Shown one piece after another: positions 9,152-17,195 of a stretch of DNA of 64,000 bases. Under the pieces are notes generated by a model, which saw nothing but the letters and a program-made list of their open reading frames with translations, searched no databases and was not told where the DNA came from. The first letter of the stretch is position 1. The number at the start of each line of letters is the position of its first letter. Origin of the DNA: Vibrio gazogenes (GTDB lineage: Bacteria; Pseudomonadota; Gammaproteobacteria; Enterobacterales; Vibrionaceae); NCBI RefSeq assembly GCF_023920225.1, contig NZ_CP092587.1, positions 682,001 through 746,000 of the forward strand, read 5' to 3'. The position numbers and the translations under genes are program-made.

Positions 9152-10534
9152 TTAGCCGATCCCGCCCTGAGTCAGTTTTTGTGGATCGAGGAGTTTTTCC
9201 AATTCTTCTTTACTGAGATCGGTTTCCTCAGCCGCGACATCAATGATTGCTCGTTGCTGTTGGTAAGCTTGTTTGGCGATTTTAGCCGCTTTGGAATAGC
9301 CGATGACCGGATTGAGTGCGGTGACTAAAATCGGATTCTTCGCTAAAGCAATATCCAAATTATCCTGACGAACCGTAAACGTAGCGATGGCTTTATCGGC
9401 TAACGCAGTGGCGCTGTTGGTCAGGAGTTCGATACTTTCCAGAATATTATGAGCAATGACAGGTAACATCACGTTGAGCTGAAAGTTACCGGCCTGTCCT
9501 GCAATGGTAATGGTTGCATCATTGCCGATGACCTGAGCCGCTGCCATTGCTGTGGCTTCCGGAATCACGGGATTGACCTTGCCGGGCATGATCGAAGAGC
9601 CGGGTTGTAGTGCTTGTAGTTCTATTTCTCCTAAACCTGCGAGTGGGCCTGAATTCATCCAACGCAGATCATTGGAAATTTTCATGAGTGCTACGGCGGT
9701 TGTTTTTAACTGTCCTGACAGAGCAACGATGGCATCCTGACTACTGAGGTTGAAAAAGAAATTTTCACTGCTGGCAAACTGAATCCCGGTTTTTTGAGAT
9801 AAATGTTCAACAAAGGCTGCCGCAAAGCGAGGATCTGCGTTGATTCCCGTCCCTACAGCTGTACCACCTTGTCCTAAAGCTTTCACTGATGTGAGACTAT
9901 GCTCAATGCCTTGAATCGCGTGTTGAATCTGATGAGCCCAGCCACTGAGTTCTTGGGCAAATGTAATCGGCATCGCATCCATTAAGTGCGTACGTCCTGT
10001 TTTGACATGATGACCAATCTCAGTACTTTTATGGTTGAGGGTTTCAACCAAGTGACTTAACGCAGGGAGTAGTTGTTGTTCGATCGAAAGGGCACTACTG
10101 ATTTGGATGGCTGTCGGGACAACATCGTTGCTGCTTTGCCCCATGTTGATATGATCATTCGGATGAATCTGAGTGCCGAGAATCTGGGAAGCAAGTGTCG
10201 CAATCACCTCATTGGCGTTCATATTTGAACTGGTTCCGGATCCGGTCTGAAAAATATCAATCGGAAACTGTTCAAGGTGCTGCCCATCAATGATTTGTTG
10301 AGATGCGAGATGAATTGCGTTGGCAACGTCATCCGCTAGCAAGTCTAATTGGACATTGGTCTGTGCTGCCGCTTGTTTGATATAAGCTAAAGCCTGAATA
10401 AATCCACGAGGCATTGGTCGTTTACTGATGGAAAAATTATTCACAGCGCGTTGTGTTTGTGCCTGATAGAGGGCATCCGCAGGAACCAGCACTTCTCCCA
10501 TACTGTCGGTTTCAGTTCTGAATGTTTGTTCCAT
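9152..10534 (-). CDS. fumC: Fumarate hydratase class II (FumC)
   Basis: Iron-independent, oxygen-stable fumarase interconverting fumarate and malate in the TCA cycle. The 460-residue product has the fumarase/aspartase superfamily signature GSSIMPGKVNPV near residue 316, the substrate-contacting GSGTSSNMNANEV near 100 and GRTHLMDAMPI near 185. It lies 20 bp downstream of a small FagA-like gene preceded by a strong Fur box. That suggests induction under iron starvation, when Fe-S fumarases fail. This mirrors the Pseudomonas fagA-fumC arrangement. Confidence 0.95.
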   Translation of the reverse strand: MEQTFRTETDSMGEVLVPADALYQAQTQRAVNNFSISKRPMPRGFIQALAYIKQAAAQTNVQLDLLADDVANAIHLASQQIIDGQHLEQFPIDIFQTGSGTSSNMNANEVIATLASQILGTQIHPNDHINMGQSSNDVVPTAIQISSALSIEQQLLPALSHLVETLNHKSTEIGHHVKTGRTHLMDAMPITFAQELSGWAHQIQHAIQGIEHSLTSVKALGQGGTAVGTGINADPRFAAAFVEHLSQKTGIQFASSENFFFNLSSQDAIVALSGQLKTTAVALMKISNDLRWMNSGPLAGLGEIELQALQPGSSIMPGKVNPVIPEATAMAAAQVIGNDATITIAGQAGNFQLNVMLPVIAHNILESIELLTNSATALADKAIATFTVRQDNLDIALAKNPILVTALNPVIGYSKAAKIAKQAYQQQRAIIDVAAEETDLSKEELEKLLDPQKLTQGGIG

Positions 10535-10554
10535 GAGTTCACTCCTATATTTGA

Positions 10555-10941
10555 TTAGTCGAGTATGGTCTGAATACTTCTTAATTGTTGTTGTAACGCC
10601 GTCAGTTTGGCATCGCCATTATTTAGCTGACGATAGTAACGTTTGAGTGTGAGGAGTGGAATGTGGATCGAATCGAGGCAGATTCGGCGAAAAATTCGGC
10701 TGTAAATGGGATCTTGAATTGCGTCCAAAAGATGAAAGAATACCTGCCGAAGAAACAATTCATAGAGCAGATCGTTTTCATCATGTGTCTCCGGACGGTA
10801 AAACGACGCGAGTAACAGGCCACTCTGAATATATTCCTGAATAGTTTCAGGCTCGAAACCCAGCACTTGATGATGTTGAATGAATCGATCCTGAGCTTTG
10901 AAAAAAGCGTTATATAAGTTCTCTTCTCGATGCATAGTCAT
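10555..10941 (-). CDS. FagA-like protein (Fur-associated, function unknown)
   Basis: A 128-residue alpha-helical soluble protein without signal peptide or membrane segments. The central LLDAIQDPIYSRIFRRICLDSIHIPL pattern and the position directly before fumC resemble FagA, the Fur-associated gene in the Pseudomonas aeruginosa fagA-fumC-sodA operon. The biochemical role of that family is unknown to me. Two starts are possible: ATG 10941 and ATG 10935 (better spaced from GTGAG). The only promoter region is the 41-bp palindrome holding a Fur box. The homology call is from memory of pattern and context. Confidence 0.55.
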   Translation of the reverse strand: MTMHREENLYNAFFKAQDRFIQHHQVLGFEPETIQEYIQSGLLLASFYRPETHDENDLLYELFLRQVFFHLLDAIQDPIYSRIFRRICLDSIHIPLLTLKRYYRQLNNGDAKLTALQQQLRSIQTILD

Positions 10942-10950
10942 CTCACTTTA

Positions 10951-10991
10951 CGCCACATTATAATGATAATTATTATCATTATAATGTGGCG
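10951..10991. promoter_or_regulatory. 41-bp perfect palindrome containing a Fur box
   Basis: Two 20-base arms (10951-10970 and 10972-10991) are exact reverse complements around T10971. The centre is TGATAAT-T-ATTATCA, a perfect 7-1-7 Fur site, extended on both sides by further ATAAT-type hexamers. It lies 10 bp upstream of the FagA-like start, so Fe-Fur would block fagA-fumC. The outer CGCCACATT arms are not part of any Fur consensus I know. Confidence 0.85.
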
Positions 10992-11009
10992 AATGCAAGT
11001 GCACTCTGC

Positions 11010-11564
11010 TTATCTGAAGCCATTCGGTACGAGGGGCAAGTTGTCAGGATAGAGTGTTGGATTGACAAAAGGTACTAGCGCCAAAATCAAAGCTTGGTGA
11101 TAAACAGAGCTGCGAGTGAGAAGATGGTTGGTGAGTAACCCGATAGCACCACCCTGTTGTTTGATATTGGTGGTTTGAAACAGGTCGTCCATAATACTGC
11201 CGAGCTCGGTTTCGGCATTTAATTGCGTGATCACTTCAGGCGGAAGTGGCAGACTTGAAGAGCGTGATTCACCTCTTTTTTGTCCTGATTCGACGATCAT
11301 CCATGCGTAAGTAAATTGTCCTTCTACACCTGCTTCCAGACCCACATAGAAATCAGCGTCCGGGGATTGCTTTCGTGCGTTGGCAACGCGGTTTAATGCG
11401 CCTAAACGTGTTTCTGAATCACTCATGGGTTGATCTGCAACGTTACTGGGAACGGATATACCGATCACTTGTGCTTCAACGGTCGGAAATACTTCCTGAA
11501 AGGCATTCTCTACAGCTTTGATTTTTACTGGGTTGAGTGATGCAACAATAATTCGGGTCATCAT
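11010..11564 (-). CDS. yjjX: Inosine/xanthosine triphosphatase YjjX
   Basis: House-cleaning NTPase hydrolysing ITP and XTP, keeping deaminated purines out of nucleic acids. The 184-residue product starts MMTRIIVASLNPVKIKAVENAF, with the N-terminal ASLNPVK substrate-binding motif of the Ham1/YjjX fold, and carries DADFYVGLEAGVEG further on. Its ATG overlaps the TGA of the upstream GGDEF-EAL gene by four bases (ATGA), so it is translationally coupled as the third gene of the nspS-mbaA operon. Confidence 0.88.
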   Translation of the reverse strand: MMTRIIVASLNPVKIKAVENAFQEVFPTVEAQVIGISVPSNVADQPMSDSETRLGALNRVANARKQSPDADFYVGLEAGVEGQFTYAWMIVESGQKRGESRSSSLPLPPEVITQLNAETELGSIMDDLFQTTNIKQQGGAIGLLTNHLLTRSSVYHQALILALVPFVNPTLYPDNLPLVPNGFR

Positions 11565-13885
11565 GCTGTTCCTTTTGATTGTTCTGCAAGTGTCGTCAGT
11601 TCCGTGATTGATAGTGGTTTACCGAAGTAATATCCCTGTAAATAATCACATTGGTATTTCTGCAGCCATTGATACATGCTTTCTGTTTCGATCCCTTCAG
11701 CGGTTACTTCCATATTTTGAGAGTGGCATAGGTCAATTAATAGCTTCACCACCTGATGCTTTTGAGTGGCAATTAAAGTATCAAGAAAATGACGATCTAA
11801 TTTTATTTTTTGGACTGGATATTGAACTAACTGAGAAATCGATGTGTATCCTGAGCCAAAGTCATCGATCGTCAAATCAAACCCGAGTTTCGATAACTGG
11901 TGTAATAGTGGAAAACCCTGAGATTCCGCGGCGAATGTTTCAGTAATTTCAAACTCGACCAAATGGGATGGAATCTGATAAGTGTGCGCGAGAGATTCGA
12001 CATATTCTGCCAATTGTAAGGAGTTTAGTTCTGCGGATGACAGGTTGATTGCAACTTTTTTCGGTTCATTCTGAATCTTTTGAAGTGTTGCGAACTCTGC
12101 AAAGGCCTTATGAATAACCCAACGGTCGATATCACCAAATAACCCGGTTTGCTCAGCAATAGGAATGAACTCGTCAGGAGAGATCTCTCCCAACTGGACC
12201 GATTCCCAGCGCAGTAAGACTTCAAATCCAGTGATGGTTTTTTCGGAGCAGGTAAAATAGGGCTGATAGACCAAACTAAACTCATCATCGAAAGCGCAGT
12301 TTCTCAGCGCTCGCTCAATATTCGCCCGGCGCTGGACGATTTTATCAAGTGCTTTTGAGTAGTGTGCAATCTGGTTCTTGCCTGCATTCTTTGCCTGATA
12401 CATTGCTGTATCGGCATTGGACAGAAGTTTCTCAATATGTTGACCATCTTCCGGGAAGGTCGCAATCCCGATACTGGCGGTAATCGGAAAGTGTCCTATT
12501 GGCGAATGAATCCGGCTTTGTATTGGTTCTAATAGTTTTTGTGCAAACCTATCTGCAATTTCCGGTTGTTGAGTCGATGATTGAAGCAGAATGGCAAATT
12601 CATCTCCGGAAAGCCGCGCAGCCAGGCAATGCACTTGATAACTCTGATTAAAGTGTTGGCATAGTGTTTCGATATGATTGGCAAAATTAATCAGCAGGGA
12701 ATCTCCGATTTGATGCCCATACTTATCATTGACATATTTGAAGTTGTCTAAATCAATATAGAGTGCCCAGACATATGTGTGAGCCTGAGCCAGAATAGCT
12801 TTCGCGTGACGTTGAAACTGATGTCGGTTCGCCAGATTAGTGAGGTGATCGTTTTCTGCCAATAACTTGGTTTGCTGGTAGGTCTTTTCCAGTTCGGTAT
12901 ACATCATATAAAAGCGTGATGATAAGCGTCCGATTTCATCGTTGCTCGACAGAACTTCAATATTTTTGCGCTGTCTATTTTCAACTTGCTGTAATTGATG
13001 ATCCAGCCGGGTGATTGGGTTTATGACATGCCGATACAGCAGAAGCAATAACAGAGCAACGGTAAAAAATGCAGAGATATTAAACGCTAAGATTAATTCT
13101 TTCTGAATAGTATTGAGCTGTTGATTCAGAATCAATGGTGCCGGCGCCAACGTAGCGAACCAGCCGGGCTGAAGTTCAACGGTTTGAATCAGGTCTTCTT
13201 TTCGGGCTGATTGATTTTCCGAAGGTTGATGCGTGAAAAAAATGGCGGTTTGATTATCGTACTCGAGGACCTTTTTTAGATGATTGAAACGATCAAGCGT
13301 TGCGTAGACAAGCACAAAAAAGATTTCATTTTGATTATAACTCAGCGGTGTTTGCAGTGTTTTGGTATCTAAAACATCATAACGAATTAAGACATCTTCT
13401 CCTGATGAATTTTCATTATAGCCAACATAAGTTGGCTTTTTGCTCTGCTGGTAAACTTGCTCGGTGTCTTTGAGAAGTTTGGGATCCATTAAGGCAAAGG
13501 GATCATGGCTTGTGTCGGCGTAGTAAAGAACCTTATGCTGACTGTCCAAAATCGATAATGCGATAAACTGTTGCTGCTTGGGCTGAAGTACATAAATGGT
13601 ATCATTCAGGTTATCAATCAGTTCAAGTTCTCGAAACGGATTTTGTTCATGGCTAATATAATGGCGAATAATATCGCTTTTAGCCAATGTGTAGGCATAG
13701 CTACTCACCAGCGTATTCGTCTGACGATAATAGCCTGCTAATTTTTCCATGTTGAGCTGTAGGTAGCTATTGGTACGTTTTATCAGTGCATCTTTTTGCA
13801 TCACATAAATAATGTAATTTGATGCTGCGGCACTCAATAAAACAACAGGTGCGATGAGTAATAATATTCTATGGCTGAGTTTCAT
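11561..13885 (-). CDS. mbaA: MbaA-like membrane GGDEF-EAL c-di-GMP enzyme
   Basis: Inner-membrane protein of 774 residues. A first membrane helix lies at about 5-28, then a ~235-residue periplasmic sensor region, a second helix at about 265-285, and a HAMP-like linker. The GGDEF domain follows with SGDEF near residue 428 in place of GGDEF, then an EAL domain with EVLLRW near 554 and the key DDFGSGY and AEGIET motifs. In V. cholerae, MbaA pairs with periplasmic NspS and switches between c-di-GMP synthesis and breakdown in response to norspermidine and spermidine. Here it follows a PotD-like gene with a 17-bp overlap, exactly that arrangement. Confidence 0.85.
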   Translation of the reverse strand: MKLSHRILLLIAPVVLLSAAASNYIIYVMQKDALIKRTNSYLQLNMEKLAGYYRQTNTLVSSYAYTLAKSDIIRHYISHEQNPFRELELIDNLNDTIYVLQPKQQQFIALSILDSQHKVLYYADTSHDPFALMDPKLLKDTEQVYQQSKKPTYVGYNENSSGEDVLIRYDVLDTKTLQTPLSYNQNEIFFVLVYATLDRFNHLKKVLEYDNQTAIFFTHQPSENQSARKEDLIQTVELQPGWFATLAPAPLILNQQLNTIQKELILAFNISAFFTVALLLLLLYRHVINPITRLDHQLQQVENRQRKNIEVLSSNDEIGRLSSRFYMMYTELEKTYQQTKLLAENDHLTNLANRHQFQRHAKAILAQAHTYVWALYIDLDNFKYVNDKYGHQIGDSLLINFANHIETLCQHFNQSYQVHCLAARLSGDEFAILLQSSTQQPEIADRFAQKLLEPIQSRIHSPIGHFPITASIGIATFPEDGQHIEKLLSNADTAMYQAKNAGKNQIAHYSKALDKIVQRRANIERALRNCAFDDEFSLVYQPYFTCSEKTITGFEVLLRWESVQLGEISPDEFIPIAEQTGLFGDIDRWVIHKAFAEFATLQKIQNEPKKVAINLSSAELNSLQLAEYVESLAHTYQIPSHLVEFEITETFAAESQGFPLLHQLSKLGFDLTIDDFGSGYTSISQLVQYPVQKIKLDRHFLDTLIATQKHQVVKLLIDLCHSQNMEVTAEGIETESMYQWLQKYQCDYLQGYYFGKPLSITELTTLAEQSKGTA

Positions 13886-14921
13886 GTTGATTAATTAAAC
13901 TGTTGATTATTTTAGAGCGAATATTTAAATTCAAGGGTGAAAGTTCCGTATCAATGATGATGTTCTTCATGTTCCTAATGGGTGGAAATATACTCTCATC
14001 ATGAATAAAACTTGCTGGAAGTCGTTTGAGTGCTTCCATATTGGGTGTCGCTGCACCGATATCCAGCGCGTTTTGAGCTGCGACATCCGGCCGCATTAGA
14101 TAATTCAGAAAATCTTTGGCCGCCTTTTTATTTTCTGAATTACGATTGATTGCCATACAATCTACCCAAATAAATATTGGACCTGCAGGTGTGATAAATT
14201 TCCAGTTGTTATTACTGAAATATCGATTGAGTGAATACTGATCGCCACTATACCCTAATGCCATGTAAAGATTGTCATTATCTTTGTGGTGGCTTCTCAC
14301 GTAGCTGAGTGCATATTCATAAGTGATAATATTGGCGTTGAAACGTTCCATCGCATGATAAGCGGCTCTCAATTCAGGTAAAGAATCTGTTATCGGGGAT
14401 AAGTGCTGTGCAAATAAGAAAGGTAATAATGTTTCAACACTGTCTTGTATCATGCCGATGTGCCCTTTAACCGCTAGTGGTGGATTCATAAATTCAGACC
14501 ATGTCCGTGGTGGTGAAGGTATTTTATTTTCTCTATAGACAATCCCGACACTTCCCCAAAAATAAGGGATGGCATGAGTCCCACACACTTGATTCCAACG
14601 CGGATCGATATATCTACGGTTTTCTAGCGATGACAGATCTTCAAAAGCATCTTGGCGGGCAAAAATTTGCGCAGAAACATTATCTAAAACAATAATATCA
14701 AAAGGAAGTTGAAAACTTTTCAGCATAAGAAGGCTGCGTTCATCATCATTATCAAAATGGAACAGATGTAAAGGGATATTTAAATATTTACCCCACTGCG
14801 ATATGACATGTTTTGATAGTGTATCTTCCCACAGATAAATATTAAGTTCTGAAGCCGTGACTGTTAAAGGAAAAGCCGCAAGGGTAATAATCAGTATTCT
14901 AACCAGTTTTTTTACCATCAT
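13869..14921 (-). CDS. nspS: NspS-like periplasmic polyamine-binding sensor protein
   Basis: PotD-type solute-binding protein of 350 residues. It has a signal peptide (LVRILIITLAAFPLTVTA) followed by ELNIYLWEDTLSKHVISQW, the opening of the spermidine/putrescine-binding fold. No transporter permease or ATPase genes are nearby; instead the reading frame overlaps the mbaA-like gene. That favours a signalling role like V. cholerae NspS, which presents norspermidine or spermidine to MbaA and controls biofilm. Start could be ATG 14921 or the next codon. Ligand specificity cannot be read here. Confidence 0.82.
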   Translation of the reverse strand: MMVKKLVRILIITLAAFPLTVTASELNIYLWEDTLSKHVISQWGKYLNIPLHLFHFDNDDERSLLMLKSFQLPFDIIVLDNVSAQIFARQDAFEDLSSLENRRYIDPRWNQVCGTHAIPYFWGSVGIVYRENKIPSPPRTWSEFMNPPLAVKGHIGMIQDSVETLLPFLFAQHLSPITDSLPELRAAYHAMERFNANIITYEYALSYVRSHHKDNDNLYMALGYSGDQYSLNRYFSNNNWKFITPAGPIFIWVDCMAINRNSENKKAAKDFLNYLMRPDVAAQNALDIGAATPNMEALKRLPASFIHDESIFPPIRNMKNIIIDTELSPLNLNIRSKIINSLINQHETQP

Positions 14922-15096
14922 GTATACGTTCGAACCTGACGTATGCCGATCCTAAAAATGAGATAGGCGCTATTTGCTACTTTATCTTGTATCTAAGATA
15001 ACAATACGACAAAAGACTATGTTGAGGTGAGGAGATTCATTCTATGTTGTCGATGTCGTATTGTCAGCTTGACCAAGGCAGGAAATCACCCGTTTC

Positions 15097-16272
15097 TCAA
15101 TATTGTTCCACTTGGGTCGGTTTTACATTTTCAATCGGGTAACATCCCAGCACTTTGAGGAATTTGGTTAAGCGGGTCAATTCTTCCAAAGCTTTCTGCA
15201 TTTCGGGAGAGGCCAAATGTGCAGCTAAGTCAACATAGAACATCTCTTCCCAAGGATTGCCCATCACCGGTCTCGACTCCAGTTTAGTCATATTAATTCC
15301 CAGCTTTTGTAACACCTGAAGGGTTGAAACCAGAGCACCGGCTTCTTGGGATGTTGCCATAATGAGCGTTGTTTTGGCGGGGATCTGTAAGGAAACTTCG
15401 ACCGATTTACGAGCCACGATAATAAAACGGGTATAATTCTCGGTTTGATTGGCTATATTGGTTTTGATCGGTTGTAACCCGTACAGTTTTCCGCTGGAAG
15501 CATTACCGATCGCGACAACATCATGACGATTCATCTCTTTGACTTTCTGCATGGCATCCGCGGTACTGATGCAAGATTCGAGTGTAGCATGACGCATATA
15601 GCCTAAAAATTCACTACACTGTTGCAGGGGTTGTGGATGAGAGTAAAGAACTTTAATTTCTTCCAGAGGAATGTCTTGCGTTGCCAACAGGCAATGCTCT
15701 ATCGGTAAGGTTAATTCCCCGACAATGTGTAATGTTGTACGCTGGAGTAGGTCATACACTTCGTTGATTGACCCTGAACTGGTATTTTCTATTGGTAATA
15801 CGCCGTAATCTGCATGGCCTGACTCAACCGCTTTGGTCACATCTTTGAACTGCTCACTATTCATCTCAATCAGTTCGACATTTTTCCGACTAAAATATTC
15901 ACGCGTTGCCAAATGTGAGTAGGAACCTTTTGCCCCTAGGAAAGCGACGCGAGATGTCGGTTTTCTATGCACTGGGTTGGCTAAGTTCTGTAAATAGTTT
16001 TGTTGGAGTAATACTGAATCTTCAATGATGGTATAGAACACTTTGGTGATATAGGGCGCATCTAACTGGTATTTTTCTTTGCCATTATTGATCAGTTTCA
16101 CCAGTAATTGCTGCTCTCTATCGGCATCGCGCACGGGTTTGGCTGTTTCCACCTTGCTTTTGGCAACTTCAATGCTCAATTTACGGCGTTCTGAAAGTAA
16201 TTGAAGTAACTGATCGTCTAACTCGTTCAGTCTTAAGCGAATATCCTGCAAAGAGTACTTCTGAGACGTCAT
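15097..16272 (-). CDS. pheA: Chorismate mutase / prephenate dehydratase (PheA)
   Basis: Makes phenylpyruvate from chorismate via prephenate. The 391 residues hold an N-terminal AroQ mutase (LRLNELDDQLLQLLSERRKL), the dehydratase domain from about 105 (VAFLGAKGSYSHLATREYF, LPIENTSSGSINEVYDLL), and a C-terminal ACT regulatory domain with the ESRP motif (TKLESRPVMGNPWEEMF) that binds phenylalanine. The start ATG 16272 follows TGAGG. A strong hairpin with a U-rich tail sits just before the gene, suggesting attenuation. raiA is upstream on the same strand behind its own terminator. Confidence 0.95.
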   Translation of the reverse strand: MTSQKYSLQDIRLRLNELDDQLLQLLSERRKLSIEVAKSKVETAKPVRDADREQQLLVKLINNGKEKYQLDAPYITKVFYTIIEDSVLLQQNYLQNLANPVHRKPTSRVAFLGAKGSYSHLATREYFSRKNVELIEMNSEQFKDVTKAVESGHADYGVLPIENTSSGSINEVYDLLQRTTLHIVGELTLPIEHCLLATQDIPLEEIKVLYSHPQPLQQCSEFLGYMRHATLESCISTADAMQKVKEMNRHDVVAIGNASSGKLYGLQPIKTNIANQTENYTRFIIVARKSVEVSLQIPAKTTLIMATSQEAGALVSTLQVLQKLGINMTKLESRPVMGNPWEEMFYVDLAAHLASPEMQKALEELTRLTKFLKVLGCYPIENVKPTQVEQY

Positions 16273-16286
16273 TAATATATCCTCAT

Positions 16287-16317
16287 AAGAAAAGACCTCC
16301 GTACAGAGAGGAGGTCT
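16287..16317 (-). terminator. Attenuator-like terminator in the pheA leader
   Basis: On the minus strand, AGACCTCC / GGAGGTCT arms with a nine-base loop are followed by TTTTCTT. The hairpin lies between the proposed pheA promoter (-35 at 16444) and the pheA ATG at 16272, so it would stop transcription before pheA unless disrupted. Confidence 0.75.
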
Positions 16318-16415
16318 CCATTTGTTATTTTATATGCGCAATGATTGTCATTTGATTCGGAGTTTCAGCGCTGATTCATCTGGTGAATCTAAAGTCGAAA
16401 ATCGTAATTAGTCAC

Positions 16416-16444
16416 ACAATAAGCAAGGTGTCATAAGGCGTCAA
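16416..16444 (-). promoter_or_regulatory. pheA promoter
   Basis: TTGACG (16444-16439), a 17-base spacer and TATTGT (16421-16416) on the minus strand make a near-consensus sigma-70 promoter. Predicted transcription start is near 16409, leaving a leader of about 137 bases before pheA. Confidence 0.65.
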
Positions 16445-16475
16445 GCAAAAAACAGCGCTGATTCAGCGCTGTTTG
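16445..16475 (-). terminator. raiA terminator
   Basis: AACAGCGCTG-aat-CAGCGCTGTT hairpin followed by TTTT on the minus strand, about 25 bp past the raiA stop. Confidence 0.85.
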
Positions 16476-16496
16476 ATATGAGAAATGATTTCTTTT

Positions 16497-16826
16497 TTAC
16501 AAGGTTGTCGATGGGTCAATTTTATCTTTATCGGTACGTCTGGCTTCTGGTTTGTGTCTCAGTTTATTGAGCTGACGTTCTAGCTTCTGTTCGACTTCAT
16601 TTACAGCGATATAGAGATCTTCGTGTGTAGCCGAGGCAACCAGTTGTCCTTTGGGAATCGAAATAATCGCTTCGAATTTTTTCTTTTTATCCGGCTCTTC
16701 TTGGAATGTGGTTTGACAGCCAATGATATCAACTTGCCATTTTTCCAGTTTTTTGATTTTCCCTTCGATATGCTCGCGGATTGCAGAGGTGACTTCAATA
16801 TTTTTACCGATAATGTTTACATTCAT
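16497..16826 (-). CDS. raiA: Ribosome-associated inhibitor RaiA (YfiA)
   Basis: Stationary-phase and cold-shock factor that binds the 30S decoding region and inactivates 70S ribosomes. The 109-residue product matches the short HPF/YfiA family: MNVNIIGKNIEVTSAIREHIEGKIKKLEKW, then LVASATHEDLYIAVNEVEQKLERQLNKLRHK and a charged tail. The basic patch KLERQLNKLRHK is the ribosome-contacting helix. It is monocistronic: its own terminator separates it from pheA, and a near-perfect CRP site lies 66 bp upstream of the start codon, consistent with cAMP-CRP control as in E. coli. Confidence 0.92.
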   Translation of the reverse strand: MNVNIIGKNIEVTSAIREHIEGKIKKLEKWQVDIIGCQTTFQEEPDKKKKFEAIISIPKGQLVASATHEDLYIAVNEVEQKLERQLNKLRHKPEARRTDKDKIDPSTTL

Positions 16827-16888
16827 AGATGATTCCTCTGTAGCTATCCCATCTGGATTACCTTCAGGTTACCTGTTTGATATGGAAA

Positions 16889-16910
16889 AAATGTGACACG
16901 CGTCACTTAA
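16889..16910 (-). promoter_or_regulatory. CRP site upstream of raiA
   Basis: TGTGA-CACGCG-TCACT inside an A/T-rich frame matches the CRP consensus TGTGA-N6-TCACA at nine of ten core bases. It is centred about 73 bp before the raiA start codon. Confidence 0.65.
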
Positions 16911-17127
16911 ATGGGCGATGAATTCTGATGTGGAACCAAACGTGATCTGTCGCAAAGAGTCATCGCGAGAAAGTGAGAAAAGGGTTGAGAATATTTTACG
17001 TCACGCTAGATTAGAGGAAGGTTGAACTGAAAAATATTTGTTTTTTAGTGGTTTTTTTCAGCTTGATAAAAAACGTCAGTTAAAAAGTCATCAAATCGGT
17101 TGCTTAGTTAATTCGCATCTCCTTTCC
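16911..17127. other. Intergenic stretch between raiA promoter and bamD terminator
   Basis: Part of a gene-free stretch of 369 bp (16827-17195). Apart from the CRP site (16889-16910) and the bamD terminator (17128-17168), I see no open frame or clear structure here. Confidence 0.5.
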
Positions 17128-17168
17128 AAAAAACGAATTGCTCCTCCCAAAATGAGAAAGAGCAATCT
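17128..17168 (-). terminator. bamD terminator
   Basis: Minus-strand ATTGCTC / GAGCAAT arms (17160-17166 and 17137-17143) with a 16-base loop, then TCGTTTTTT. The stem is modest but the T tract is good. Confidence 0.55.
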
Positions 17169-17195
17169 GTATTCGTCTGTTTTATTTATGTGTGT

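Noticed and set aside
16379..16411. ITIFDFRFTR as a pheL leader peptide.
   Set aside because: It has three Phe but no ATG, GTG or TTG start, is preceded in frame by a stop, and lies at the predicted transcript start. Kept as a finding about the attenuator, not as a gene.
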